Origin: Streptomyces sp. NRRL S-31
Lineage (GTDB): Bacteria; Actinomycetota; Actinomycetes; Streptomycetales; Streptomycetaceae
Assembly: GCF_000718775.1 (NCBI RefSeq)
Contig: NZ_JOCB01000002.1
Coordinates: 108,489 to 172,488 of the forward strand
DNA: 64,000 bases
Direction of reading: 5' to 3'
Shown piece after piece: positions 8,488 to 16,294 of this stretch (position 1 is its first letter; every line of letters starts with the position of its first letter). The notes under the pieces were generated by a model. That model did no database searches, was not told the DNA's origin, and saw only the letters and a list, made by a program, of their open reading frames with translations. Made by a program: the position numbers and the translations under genes.

Positions 8488-8521
8488 ACGGCGGCCGACC
8501 CGGGACTGGGCCGGCCGCCGT
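8488..8521 (+). terminator. Rho-independent terminator after nagA
   Basis: A 10-bp perfect stem (ACGGCGGCCG with CGGCCGCCGT) around a 14-base loop, followed by TCTCTTT. It separates the nagKA operon from the downstream kinase gene. Confidence 0.75.
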
Positions 8522-8589
8522 CTCTTTGGCATGATCGTGGCCCCGGAAACCGATGACACGCGCAGGGACTTCGAGGGAGGTCGGCCCGG

Positions 8590-9507
8590 GTGATCCTCAC
8601 GGTCACACTGAACACCGCTCTCGACATCACCTACCGGGTGCGATCGCTCCGGCCGCACACCTCGCACCGCGTCACGGAGGTCGTCGAGCGGCCCGGCGGC
8701 AAGGGCGTGAACGTGGCCCGGGTGCTGGCCGCGCTCGGCCACGAGGTGACGGTCACCGGATTCGCGGGCGGGCCGACCGGGCGCGTGCTGCGGGAGCGGC
8801 TCGCGGAGACCGAACGGCTGACGGACGCGCTGGTCACGGCCGTCGGACCCACCCGCCGCACGATCGCCGTGGTGGACGGCCGGTCGGGCGACACCACCCA
8901 GCTCAACGAGCCCGGCCCGCAGATCGCCCCGGCCGAGTGGGGCGCCTTCCTGGACCGGTACGAGGAACTGGTGACCGGCGCGGCGGCGGTGGCGCTCTGC
9001 GGCAGCCTGCCACCGGGGGTGCCCGTGGGGGCGTACGCCAACCTGGTCCGCACGGCCCGCGCCGCCAGCGTCCCGGTCCTGCTGGACACCAGCGGGGAAC
9101 CGCTGCGCCGCGGGGTCGCCGCCCGCCCGGACCTGATCAAGCCCAACGCCGAGGAACTGGCCGAACTCACCGGCTCGCACGAGCCGTCGCGCGCCACCCA
9201 GGACGCCCGCCGGCGCGGGGCGCACGCGGTGGTCGCCTCCCTCGGCGCCGAGGGGCTGCTCGCCGTCACCCCCGAGGGCCGCTGGCGCGCCACCCCGCCC
9301 GCCGCCCTGCCCGGCAACCCGACCGGCGCGGGCGACTCGGCGGTGGCGGGCCTGCTGTCGGGCCTGGTGGAACGGCTGCCCTGGCCGGACCGCCTGACCC
9401 GCGCGGTCGCCCTGTCGACGGCGACCGTGCGGTCCCCGACAGCGGGCGACTTCGACCGCGCGGCCTACGAGAAACTCCTTGCGCGAGTGTCGGTGACGGT
9501 GGCGTGA
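8590..9507 (+). CDS. PfkB-family hexose-phosphate kinase (1-phosphofructokinase-like)
   Basis: Cytosolic ribokinase-fold kinase of the 1-phosphofructokinase/tagatose-6-phosphate kinase group, 305 aa from GTG 8590. Visible motifs are the substrate-side GGKGVNVARVLAALG (about residues 36-50) and the ATP/catalytic GNPTGAGDSAVAG (about 249-261) holding the catalytic Asp. A GGGAGG sequence lies upstream. No fructose PTS genes sit next to it, so the substrate cannot be fixed here. Its place behind nagKA suggests a link to amino-sugar or sugar-phosphate use, but a terminator lies between them. Confidence 0.85.
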   Translation: MILTVTLNTALDITYRVRSLRPHTSHRVTEVVERPGGKGVNVARVLAALGHEVTVTGFAGGPTGRVLRERLAETERLTDALVTAVGPTRRTIAVVDGRSGDTTQLNEPGPQIAPAEWGAFLDRYEELVTGAAAVALCGSLPPGVPVGAYANLVRTARAASVPVLLDTSGEPLRRGVAARPDLIKPNAEELAELTGSHEPSRATQDARRRGAHAVVASLGAEGLLAVTPEGRWRATPPAALPGNPTGAGDSAVAGLLSGLVERLPWPDRLTRAVALSTATVRSPTAGDFDRAAYEKLLARVSVTVA

Positions 9508-9579
9508 AGCCCTGCAAACGCTCACGGGACATGCCCGCCTGGCAGTTTGGCCGGGAAAGGCCCTGTTCCTCATGTCACC

Positions 9580-9601
9580 GGGATGATCAGATGATCATCC
9601 C
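9580..9601. repeat. Inverted repeat upstream of the secreted I36-like gene
   Basis: GGGATGATC and GATCATCCC form a 9-bp perfect stem with a 4-base loop 46 bases before the next start. A second weaker pair, GTTCGC (9602) and GCGAAC (9622), follows at once. No T-run is present, so it could be a terminator of the kinase gene or an operator. Confidence 0.5.
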
Positions 9602-9646
9602 GTTCGCTACATCGACCGAAAGCGAACAGTTCGGGAACGAGGACCT

Positions 9647-9994
9647 GTGAGCGTACTCAAGAAAAGCCTGACAACAATCGCCGTCACCGGCGCATTGCTG
9701 GGCGGCACCTTTGCCACACCGGCTGCGGCGGCCGACCCCAACACCTGCCCGAAGGGCAAGTTCTGCGGATGGTCGGGGACGAACAGGACCGGAACCAGGA
9801 CAGTCTACTCCGAAGCGCCCGGCTGTTACCCCCTCGACCACATCGCCCGATCCGTCTCGAACCAGACTTCTTACACTCTGGCTTTCTGGAAGGTCACCCT
9901 CGGCTGCGGGACCGGCACCAAGCTGGTCACTCTGAAGCCGGGCACCTACGCGAACGACCCTGGCAGCGCCAACGGGGTCGAAATTTTCGGCTGA
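9647..9994 (+). CDS. Small secreted peptidase-inhibitor I36-like protein
   Basis: A 115-aa exported protein. GTG 9647 follows GAACGAGGA. A Sec signal (KKSLTTIAVTGALLGGTF, cleaved near PAAAA-DP at residues 27-29) leads to a mature domain of about 85 residues. The pattern CPKGKFCGWSG resembles I36 (SMI-like) inhibitors of Streptomyces. Four mature cysteines (CPKGKFC, GCYP, LGCG) could form two disulphides. The likely role is extracellular protease inhibition or surface function; the target is unknown. It is monocistronic and ends at a bidirectional hairpin. Confidence 0.7.
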   Translation: MSVLKKSLTTIAVTGALLGGTFATPAAAADPNTCPKGKFCGWSGTNRTGTRTVYSEAPGCYPLDHIARSVSNQTSYTLAFWKVTLGCGTGTKLVTLKPGTYANDPGSANGVEIFG

Positions 9995-10026
9995 GGTGCG
10001 CCAAAGCGGGAAGTCGCAATGTTCGG

Positions 10027-10058
10027 CAGCCGCCGGAAATCAACACTTCCGGCGGCTG
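10027..10058. terminator. Bidirectional terminator between convergent genes
   Basis: A 12-bp perfect stem (CAGCCGCCGGAA with TTCCGGCGGCTG) and an 8-base loop lie between the ends of the secreted I36-like gene (plus) and the CBM protein gene (minus). Confidence 0.8.
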
Positions 10059-10084
10059 TCGCGATTGACGGACCGCATCGGCCT

Positions 10085-10996
10085 CTACTTGGTGATGTAG
10101 AGCTGGTCCAGGACGGCATTGCACTGGTTGCCGTCATTGCAGGCGACCACGATCGTGTTGGTGCCCTCGTTCAGGTTGACGTTGGCCCACGTGGTCTTCC
10201 AGCCCTTCTCCCAGTCACCTGCGGGAGTGTTGCCGAAGTTCTTCATGTTCAGCGGCTGCGTGTTCGCCTGGCCGTTGACCAGCAGGGTCGCGTTGGCGTC
10301 TGCGCCTGGGACGCCGTAGCGCACGTACAGTCGGTAGGTGCCGGCGTTCTGGATGCCGTTGACAACCCAAGTGACCTTGGCCCCCACCTGGTTGAAGCCG
10401 GTCACATAGACGCCGCCGGTGGCCTTGGCACCCTTGACGTCGGACGCCTTGGTGGCTCCGCCGTCCAGACCAAGGGCCTCCGCGTCGCTCTTCGGCAGCT
10501 CACCCGGCGTCGCCGAGCTGCTTCCCGAAGGGCTCGGGCTGCTGGTCTGGGACTGCGTGGGGCCGGGCTGGGCCTGGTCGCCGGACTTGTCGTCGTCCGT
10601 GTTGCCGTTGATCATCGCGACGCCGATGCCGATGACGACCGCGGCGACCACCGCTATCGCGCCGATCAGCAGTCCCTTGGTGTTCGGGCCGCGGCGGCCG
10701 GTGTTCTGCGGCGCGGCCCGGCGGCCGGACGGGGCGCCCCCGGGCAGCGTCTCCGGCGCCTGGTAGTGCGCGCTCGGCTGGCCGTACCCGCCCTGCTGGG
10801 GCACGCCCTGGCCGTAGGTGGCCTGCTGCTGGCCGTACTGGCGCTCACCGACCGCGCGCACCCTGCTGACCGAGTTCGGGTAGCCGTAACCCCCGCCGGA
10901 CGGCGGCTGGGCTCCCCGGGCCTGGCCGTCTGCGTACAGGTAGCCGAACGGGTCGTCATCCTCGGGCGTGCTCGCGCCGTTGTCGCCGGGCGTCAT
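10085..10996 (-). CDS. Membrane-anchored protein with CBM35/CBM6-like carbohydrate-binding domain
   Basis: 303 aa with a disordered Gly/Gln/Tyr-rich cytoplasmic N-terminus (residues about 1-105), one transmembrane helix (GLLIGAIAVVAAVVIGIGVA), a Ser/Pro/Thr-rich linker, and a C-terminal beta-sandwich of about 125 residues. The last has CBM35-like features: YRLYVRYGVPG, ATLLVNG, NLNEGTNTIVVACN and VLDQLYI at the end. It probably displays a sugar-binding module outside the membrane; no catalytic domain is present. The N-terminal PFGYLYADGQ start resembles actinobacterial membrane proteins with low-complexity tails. The ligand is unknown. Confidence 0.75.
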   Translation of the reverse strand: MTPGDNGASTPEDDDPFGYLYADGQARGAQPPSGGGYGYPNSVSRVRAVGERQYGQQQATYGQGVPQQGGYGQPSAHYQAPETLPGGAPSGRRAAPQNTGRRGPNTKGLLIGAIAVVAAVVIGIGVAMINGNTDDDKSGDQAQPGPTQSQTSSPSPSGSSSATPGELPKSDAEALGLDGGATKASDVKGAKATGGVYVTGFNQVGAKVTWVVNGIQNAGTYRLYVRYGVPGADANATLLVNGQANTQPLNMKNFGNTPAGDWEKGWKTTWANVNLNEGTNTIVVACNDGNQCNAVLDQLYITK

Positions 10997-11113
10997 CCCT
11001 TGGTACTCCTCAACAGGTGCGGGCGGATGCGGTAAGGGTTGGAATGGCGAGCCTACCCGTTCTCATTCGTCCAAACGGGTGACTCAGACCGCATCAGCGC
11101 GCTGACCTGGGGA

Positions 11114-12769
11114 TCATCCGGCACGTCGGTGTTGTTTGGGACGAGATCGTTTCTCTACGTACATCCGCTCGTCAGCTGACTTCAGCACCTCGTCCGCCGT
11201 CATGCCGCAGTGCGCCCAGCCGATGCCGAAACTGGCGCCCACCCGCACCGCCCGGCCCTCGGCCCGGATCGGCTGGATGATCTCGTTGCGCAGCCGTACG
11301 GCGAGGTCCTGGGCGTCCGCCCGGCCGAGGCCGTCGGCGAGGATGACGAACTCGTCGCCGCCGAGCCGGGCGACCGTGTCGCCGTCCCGGACGCCGTTGC
11401 TCAGCCGCCGGGCCACCTCGATGAGGACCGCGTCGCCCGCGTTGTGCCCGAACCGGTCGTTGATCGACTTGAAGCCGTCGAGGTCGCAGAAGAGGACCGC
11501 GAGGCCCTTGGTGCCGTCGTCGCGGCCGTCCGCCGGGGCGACGGTGTGCACATGGTGGTCGTAGGCGTCGTACGCCTCCGCGCCCGGCGCGAAGTCGAAG
11601 CCGTGGCCGGCGGGGGCGTCGAAGGCGGGGTGGCCGTAGGCCGCGTCCAGCGAGTCGACCGCGTCGGCGTGGGCGGGGCGCTGGCACAGCCGGGCCGACA
11701 GCCGCGAGCGCAGCTCGGCGGAGTTCGGCAGGCCGGTCAGCGAGTCGTGGGAGGCCCGGTGGGCGAGCTGGAGCTCGCGCCGCTTGCGCTCCTCTATGTC
11801 CTCGACGTGGGTGAGCAGGAAGCGCGGGCCGTCGGTGGCGTCCGCGACCACGCTGTTGCGCAGGGACACCCAGACGTACGTGCCGTCCCGGCGGCCGAGC
11901 CGGAGTTCCGCCCGCCCGCCCTCGGCCGAGGTGCGCAGCAGCGTGCCGATGTCCTCGGGGTGGACGAGGTCGGCGAAGGAGTAGCGGCGCATCGCGGAGG
12001 CGGGGCGGCAGAGCAGCCGGCACAGGGCGTCGTTGGCCCGCAGGATGCGGCCGTGCTGGTCCCCGCCCATCTCGGCGATGGCCATGCCGGAGGGGGCGTA
12101 CTCGAACGCCTGCCGGAAGGATTCCTCGCTGGCGCGCAGGGCCTGCTGCTCGCGCTCCAGGCGGACCAGGGCGCGCTGCATGTTGGCCCGCAGCCGCGCG
12201 TTGCTGATCGCGATGGCGGCCTGGAACGCGTACATCTGGAGGGCCTCGCGGCCCCAGGCGCCGGGCCGGCGGCCGTTGCGCGGCCGGTCGACGGATATCA
12301 CGCCGAGCAGCTCACCGCAGGAGCCGCCCTGCACGCCCGGGGTGTACATGGGCGCGAAGAGCCGGTCGGAGGGGTGCCACTCGTCCTCGAAGCGCGGCTC
12401 GGGCCCGTCGGTGTACCACTGCGGGACGTCGTCGTCGTCGAGGACCCAGCCCTCGGTGTGCGGTATGAAGACGAGGTCGCCCCAGCGTTCGCCCATGACC
12501 AGCCGGCGGTCCCAGGAGTCGCGGGAGCCGACCCGGCCGGTGATCAGCGACTCGGCGGCGGAGTTGCCGGAGAAGGCGGCGACCACGAGATCGCCGTCCT
12601 GGCGTACCAGGTTCACGGCCGCCATCTCGTACCCGAGGGCGCCCACGACGCCGTCGGCGACGGTCTGGAGCGTGTCCGCCAGGCTGCGCGCCGTGTTCAT
12701 GTCGGCCATGACCTGGTGCAGCTGACGCAGGGACGCAAGGCGGACATACGGTTCCGACTCGGTCTCCAT
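11114..12769 (-). CDS. cdgB: GAF-PAS-GGDEF diguanylate cyclase (CdgB-type)
   Basis: Makes the second messenger c-di-GMP, which in Streptomyces controls development through BldD. It is 551 aa from ATG 12769, chosen for the GGGGGGAGGG ribosome-binding stretch in front; an upstream in-frame start would add about 79 low-complexity residues. Order: N-terminal GAF (about 20-180), PAS/PAC (about 205-320), GGDEF (about 330-545). The catalytic GGDEF motif is intact and the inhibitory I-site RDGD lies exactly five residues before it, so the enzyme should be active and product-inhibited. Layout and neighbours match S. coelicolor CdgB as I remember it. BldD- and Crp-like boxes lie upstream. Confidence 0.88.
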   Translation of the reverse strand: METESEPYVRLASLRQLHQVMADMNTARSLADTLQTVADGVVGALGYEMAAVNLVRQDGDLVVAAFSGNSAAESLITGRVGSRDSWDRRLVMGERWGDLVFIPHTEGWVLDDDDVPQWYTDGPEPRFEDEWHPSDRLFAPMYTPGVQGGSCGELLGVISVDRPRNGRRPGAWGREALQMYAFQAAIAISNARLRANMQRALVRLEREQQALRASEESFRQAFEYAPSGMAIAEMGGDQHGRILRANDALCRLLCRPASAMRRYSFADLVHPEDIGTLLRTSAEGGRAELRLGRRDGTYVWVSLRNSVVADATDGPRFLLTHVEDIEERKRRELQLAHRASHDSLTGLPNSAELRSRLSARLCQRPAHADAVDSLDAAYGHPAFDAPAGHGFDFAPGAEAYDAYDHHVHTVAPADGRDDGTKGLAVLFCDLDGFKSINDRFGHNAGDAVLIEVARRLSNGVRDGDTVARLGGDEFVILADGLGRADAQDLAVRLRNEIIQPIRAEGRAVRVGASFGIGWAHCGMTADEVLKSADERMYVEKRSRPKQHRRAG

Positions 12770-12911
12770 GCTCGCCCTCCCCCCGAGACCTCGCAGCGAA
12801 TCAAGGGTTGTCTTCGGCGCTTCTCCCGCGTTTTCCGCGGTGGCTCTCCGCGTTGTGGTGTGCGTTGCCTTGCGGCTTCCCGCCACTGAATCACAGCGCG
12901 CTGCCCACTCG

Positions 12912-12925
12912 GTACACAGGGTCAA
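12912..12925. promoter_or_regulatory. BldD-box-like sequence upstream of cdgB
   Basis: GTACACAGGGTCAA fits the BldD consensus tnACnc(A/T)GnGTnAn, as I recall it, at every conserved position but the first. It lies about 143 bases upstream of the cdgB ATG. BldD with c-di-GMP is reported to repress cdgB, so this would close a feedback loop. Confidence 0.5.
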
Positions 12926-12940
12926 CAATTCCTGCCCCTT

Positions 12941-12954
12941 GTGACTCAAGTCAC
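12941..12954. promoter_or_regulatory. Crp-type palindrome upstream of cdgB
   Basis: GTGACTCAAGTCAC, within TGTGA-N6-TCACA, fits both the classical CRP pattern and the Streptomyces Crp motif GTG-N6-GNCAC as I recall it. It sits 15 bases beyond the BldD-like box and 172 bases from the cdgB start. Confidence 0.5.
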
Positions 12955-13127
12955 AGCAAAAGGTGAACAATTGAGTGGAGTTCCCGCGTTTGCCCCGTGC
13001 GTTCACCGGACGCGATGCGTACAGGTGTGCTCACATGATGCACGGATGAATGCGCCGCTGGTCCTAGGACCCGGCTCGGACGAAGGCCCGATGCGCCCCG
13101 CGCCGCGCGAAGACTAGCGTTTCCGGC

Positions 13128-13700
13128 GTGCTGAAGACTCCCTCCCCCACCACCCCCCTGACTTCCGGGCATGCTGAGGGGGTGAGCGACGACGAGTTCC
13201 GGGCCGCGATGTCCCGGCTGGCCGCGGGCGTGGTCCTGGTCACCGCGCAGGAACCGCCGCTGGACCCGGACGACCCGGGGGCGCCGGGCGTGGAGGACGT
13301 CGGCATGACCGCCACCGCCTTCATGTCCGTCTCCCTCGACCCGCCGCTGGTGCTGGTCAGCCTGCGCGAGGGCTCCCGCATGGACGACCTCCTCGCGGAA
13401 CAGCCGCTGTGGGCGGTGTCGGTCCTCGCCGAGAGCCAGCGGCACATCGCGGGCCGCTTCGCCATGAAGGGCCGGATCAGCGACCGGCTGCTCTTCGAGG
13501 ACATCCCCTGCGTCCGCGGCGAGGCCACCGGCGCCCCGCTGGTCGGGGGCGCGCTGGCCACCCTGGAGTGCCGCACCGAGCAGCGGGTGGCGGCCGGCGA
13601 CCACACCCTGGTCATCGGCCGCGTCCTCACCGCGCACGTGCCCGGCACCGAGGGCGGACCGCTGCTCCACTTCCGCAGCCGGTACCGGCAGTTGGGCTGA
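13128..13700 (+). CDS. Flavin reductase family protein (FMN-binding)
   Basis: 190 aa with the flavin-reductase split-barrel fold: FRAAMSRLAAGVVLVTA, GMTATAFMSVSLDPPLVLVSL (FMN binding) and a C-terminal PLLHFRSRYRQL. Such enzymes reduce FMN or FAD with NAD(P)H and supply partner monooxygenases or act alone. GTG 13128 is kept because TAGCGT lies seven bases before it, the leaderless pattern; GTG 13182 is an in-frame alternative with too short a spacing to its GAGGG. No monooxygenase is adjacent, so the partner is unknown. Confidence 0.8.
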   Translation: MLKTPSPTTPLTSGHAEGVSDDEFRAAMSRLAAGVVLVTAQEPPLDPDDPGAPGVEDVGMTATAFMSVSLDPPLVLVSLREGSRMDDLLAEQPLWAVSVLAESQRHIAGRFAMKGRISDRLLFEDIPCVRGEATGAPLVGGALATLECRTEQRVAAGDHTLVIGRVLTAHVPGTEGGPLLHFRSRYRQLG

Positions 13701-13808
13701 GCCCTCGGACACGGGCCCGGAACGCCGGTCCGGGAACGCCGGTCCGGACCGGATCCCATGGCGCCGGGGCCGGGAACAATTCCGTGGCTTCGGCGGGGGC
13801 GCTCCGCT

Positions 13809-13814
13809 TACGGT
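13809..13814 (+). promoter_or_regulatory. -10 box of a leaderless promoter for the GNAT gene
   Basis: TACGGT ends six bases before ATG 13821 with no ribosome-binding site between, which supports that start codon and a leaderless transcript. Confidence 0.4.
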
Positions 13815-13820
13815 GCGCGG

Positions 13821-14354
13821 ATGGCACCCCGTCTGGAAGCGGTCACCCCGCACAACTTCGAGACCGCCGTCGGCATCCGCGTCCGCCCCGGCCAGGAGCA
13901 CGCCGTGGCACCCGTCGTGCGGTCCCTCGCCGAGGCGTACGTCCATCCGGCCGGGGTCGCCTGGCCGCGCCTGATCGTGGACGAGGGACGGGCGGTCGGC
14001 TTCCTGATGGCCTTCCTCGACATCGACTGGCACGGCGACGGGAGCCTGCGCCGCTCCGGGCTGTGGCGGCTGAACATCGCCGCCGGCGAACAGGGCCGGG
14101 GCTACGGCCGGTTCGCGGTCGACGCCGTGGCCGCCGAGATCCGCCGCCGCGGCGGCACGGAGCTGTACGTCAGCTGGCATCCCGGCCCGGACGGCCCGGG
14201 GGCGTTCTACCACCGCCTCGGCTTCCGGGAGAACGGGGAGCTGAGCGGGGACCAGACGGTGGGGGTGCTGCCCCTCCGCCCCCGCGACCGGCCCGCCCCC
14301 ACGCCCCCTGGACAGCCCCGGCGGTCGGGTCCGCCGGCCGGGACGGCTCGGTGA
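13821..14354 (+). CDS. GNAT family N-acetyltransferase
   Basis: 177 aa. The acetyl-CoA-binding motif A of GNAT enzymes is seen in NIAAGEQGRGYGRFAVDAV (about residues 90-108), preceded by the beta-strand LWRL and followed by ELYVSWHPGPDGPGAFYHRLGF, the motif B region. The C-terminal 25 residues are Pro/Arg-rich tail. The substrate cannot be told from sequence. ATG 13821 is chosen because of the TACGGT box in front; an upstream in-frame ATG would add 21 residues of no family character. Confidence 0.82.
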   Translation: MAPRLEAVTPHNFETAVGIRVRPGQEHAVAPVVRSLAEAYVHPAGVAWPRLIVDEGRAVGFLMAFLDIDWHGDGSLRRSGLWRLNIAAGEQGRGYGRFAVDAVAAEIRRRGGTELYVSWHPGPDGPGAFYHRLGFRENGELSGDQTVGVLPLRPRDRPAPTPPGQPRRSGPPAGTAR

Positions 14355-14475
14355 CGATGTCGACCGCCAAGACGCGGCCGGCGACGAAGGTGACGGCCGG
14401 GACCCGCTTCGGCCGGCCGTCGGCGAACACCGCCGGACCGGTGACGCCGTCCACCGGCACCGGACGGGCGACGGG
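14325..14475 (-). pseudogene. Remnant resembling the SnoaL-like C-terminus of an ECF41-type sigma factor
   Basis: Directly behind the arfB stop, in the same frame on the minus strand, the translation reads VDGVTGPAVF, ADGRPKRVPAVTF and VAGRVLAVDIVTEPSR. This looks like the last 40-50 residues of the C-terminal SnoaL-like domain of SigJ/ECF41 sigma factors (pattern VNGxPGxxVFxDGRPxxVxxFTVxxGRIxxIDIxxDPxR). The sigma domains themselves are missing. It looks like a decayed gene end; a chance similarity remains possible. Confidence 0.4.
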
Positions 14476-14478
14476 CCC

Positions 14479-14907
14479 TCAGCCCCAGTCCCGCCCCGAC
14501 CGGCCGCGCTTGGTCTGCGCGCGCGCCTTCTTCTCGCGCAGCCGGCGTTCGTTGATGCCGCGCGGGACGCGGGTCGGCCTGCGGGGCTTCGGCGGCGGCG
14601 CGGTGACCTCGGCGAGCAGCGCGGCGAGGCGTACGGCGGCGGCCTCGCGGTTGCGCCACTGCGAGCGGTGCTCGGAGGCCCGTACGGACACCACCCCGTC
14701 GACCAGGCGGCCGGCCAGCCGGTCCAGCGCCCGTTCCTTCCACACCGCGGGCAGCGCCTCGGTGCGCGCGAGGTCGAAACGGAGTTCCACCTGTGAGTCG
14801 CTGGTGTTGACGTGCTGTCCACCGGGCCCGGACGACCTGGAGAAACGCCACATCAGCTCGGCCTCGGGGAGCGAGACGGAGCCACGGATGAAGTAGGGCC
14901 CGGACAT
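14479..14907 (-). CDS. arfB: Alternative ribosome-rescue factor ArfB (peptidyl-tRNA hydrolase)
   Basis: Codon-independent release factor that frees stalled ribosomes by hydrolysing peptidyl-tRNA. It is 142 aa. The catalytic GGQ motif sits in SGPGGQHVNTSDSQVELRFD (about residues 25-44). The C-terminal tail is strongly basic (RGINERRLREKKARAQTKRGRSGRDWG), as needed to enter the empty mRNA channel. ATG 14907 (MSGPYFIRG) is taken as start; ATG 14916 is also possible. It stands alone. Confidence 0.93.
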   Translation of the reverse strand: MSGPYFIRGSVSLPEAELMWRFSRSSGPGGQHVNTSDSQVELRFDLARTEALPAVWKERALDRLAGRLVDGVVSVRASEHRSQWRNREAAAVRLAALLAEVTAPPPKPRRPTRVPRGINERRLREKKARAQTKRGRSGRDWG

Positions 14908-15084
14908 GTATCCCATGTTCCCGGCCGGGCCCGGCACCCGTCACCTGGATTTCCGGCTCGGTAAAAAAGGTAAAGGGACCCGGAACCACCGGGACCCCCC
15001 GCGACGTTGTCCCGGGTGACGGTAGCTTCGTCGGCACAGCAGTGCACCGATATGCACGGGTATCTAAAGGAAGGGACTCCCAAC

Positions 15085-15660
15085 ATGGCTGTAAGCCTGT
15101 CCAAGGGTGGCAACGTCTCGCTCACCAAGGAGGCTCCGGGCCTGACCGCCGTCACCGTGGGACTCGGCTGGGACGTCCGCACCACCACCGGCACGGACTT
15201 CGACCTGGACGCCTCGGCCATCGCGGTGAACGGGCAGGGCAGGGTCTACTCGGACGGCCACTTCGTCTTCTTCAACAACAAGCAGACCCCGGACAACTCG
15301 ATCGTCCACACCGGTGACAACCGCACGGGCGAGGGCTCCGGCGACGACGAGTCGATCAACGTCAACCTGGCCGCGCTCCCGGCCGACATCGACAAGGTCG
15401 TCTTCCCGGTCTCCATCTACGACGCGGAGAACCGCGGCCAGAACTTCGGCCAGGTCCGCAACGCCTACATCCGCATCGTCAACCAGGCCGGCGGCGCCGA
15501 GATCGCGCGCTACGACCTGTCCGAGGACGCGGCCACCGAGACCGCCATGATCTTCGGCGAGCTGTACCGCAACGGCGCGGAGTGGAAGTTCCGCGCGGTC
15601 GGCCAGGGCTACGCCTCGGGCCTGGTCGGCATCGCGCAGGACTTCGGCGTGAACGTCTGA
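15085..15660 (+). CDS. terD: TerD family protein (tellurium-resistance/stress type)
   Basis: 191 aa, the usual length for TerD proteins, which are calcium-binding stress proteins common in several copies in Streptomyces. The fold shows [40 protein letters not shown] (a Ca-binding acidic loop), [35 protein letters not shown] and the C-terminal [26 protein letters not shown] precedes ATG 15085. Despite the name, in Streptomyces they are mostly linked to development and calcium rather than tellurite. Confidence 0.93.
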   Translation: MAVSLSKGGNVSLTKEAPGLTAVTVGLGWDVRTTTGTDFDLDASAIAVNGQGRVYSDGHFVFFNNKQTPDNSIVHTGDNRTGEGSGDDESINVNLAALPADIDKVVFPVSIYDAENRGQNFGQVRNAYIRIVNQAGGAEIARYDLSEDAATETAMIFGELYRNGAEWKFRAVGQGYASGLVGIAQDFGVNV

Positions 15661-15677
15661 GCACCGGACCCGGCGCG

Positions 15678-15707
15678 CGGGTCCCCCGGCGTCCGCCCGG
15701 GGGCCCG
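15678..15707. terminator. Terminator between terD and the convergent gene
   Basis: An imperfect GC-rich stem of about 11 bp (CGGGTCCCCCGG with CCGGGGGCCCG, one bulged T) in the 62-base gap between convergent genes. Confidence 0.55.
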
Positions 15708-15722
15708 CCGCCCCGGGCGGGC

Positions 15723-16223
15723 TCACGGCAGCCGCGGGAAACGGGCCTGGAGCGTCCAGAGGGCCGGGTTCTCCGCCAGGTCCTCGTGCAGGTCGGTCAG
15801 GTCCGCGAGCAGGTCGTGGAGGAAGTCCCGGGCCTCCCGGCGCAGCGCGGTGTGGGAGAAGGAGAGCGGGGGCTCCTCGGCCGGCGACCAGTCCGAGGTG
15901 ATGTCGACCCAGCCGAAGCGGCGCTCGAACAGCATCCGGTCGCTGGACTCGGTGAAGTCCAGCTCCGCCCGCTGCGGCCGGGCCGCGCGGGAGCCCATCG
16001 GGTCCCGGTCCAGCAGTTCCACGATGTCGCACAGCGCCCACGCGAAGTCCAGCACCGGCACCCATCCCCAGGCCGTGGACAGCTCCCGGTCGGTCTCGGT
16101 GTCCGCGAGGTAGACGTCCCCGCAGAACAGGTCGTGCCGCAGCGCGTGCACGTCCGCGCGCCGGTAGTCGGTCTGCGGCGGGTCCGGGAACCGGTTGGAG
16201 AGGGCGTAGCCGATGTCGAGCAC
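15723..16223 (-). CDS. Hypothetical protein, 166 aa
   Basis: I do not recognise the family with confidence. It is a soluble, acidic protein with no signal peptide or membrane segment. It is rich in Trp and acidic residues (STAWGWVPVLDFAWALCDIVELL; FGWVDITSDWSPAEEPPLSFSHTAL) and has a C-terminal alpha-helical part (REARDFLHDLLADLTDLHEDL). The pattern resembles actinobacterial proteins of type VI/immunity-like or contact-related families, but that is only an impression. It is divergent from the M1 peptidase gene with about 70 bases between them, and convergent with terD. Confidence 0.7.
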   Translation of the reverse strand: MLDIGYALSNRFPDPPQTDYRRADVHALRHDLFCGDVYLADTETDRELSTAWGWVPVLDFAWALCDIVELLDRDPMGSRAARPQRAELDFTESSDRMLFERRFGWVDITSDWSPAEEPPLSFSHTALRREARDFLHDLLADLTDLHEDLAENPALWTLQARFPRLP

Positions 16224-16281
16224 GGGGAGATGGTGTCACGCCGGTCCGCCGGGGACCGCCCTCGGTGCGCCCCCGCCCGCC

Positions 16282-16287
16282 TACGAT
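16282..16287 (+). promoter_or_regulatory. -10 box of a leaderless promoter for the M1 peptidase gene
   Basis: TACGAT is followed by seven bases and then ATG 16295, the typical leaderless layout; no ribosome-binding site is seen. Confidence 0.5.
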
Positions 16288-16294
16288 CGGTGAC

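Larger units (their letters stand above)
12770..13127. other. cdgB / flavin-reductase divergent intergenic region
   Basis: About 358 bases without a gene. The cdgB-proximal half is the probable cdgB leader. The middle holds the BldD-like box (12912-12925) and the Crp-like palindrome (12941-12954). The far end carries a TAGCGT box just before the flavin-reductase start. I see no other structure. Confidence 0.6.
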
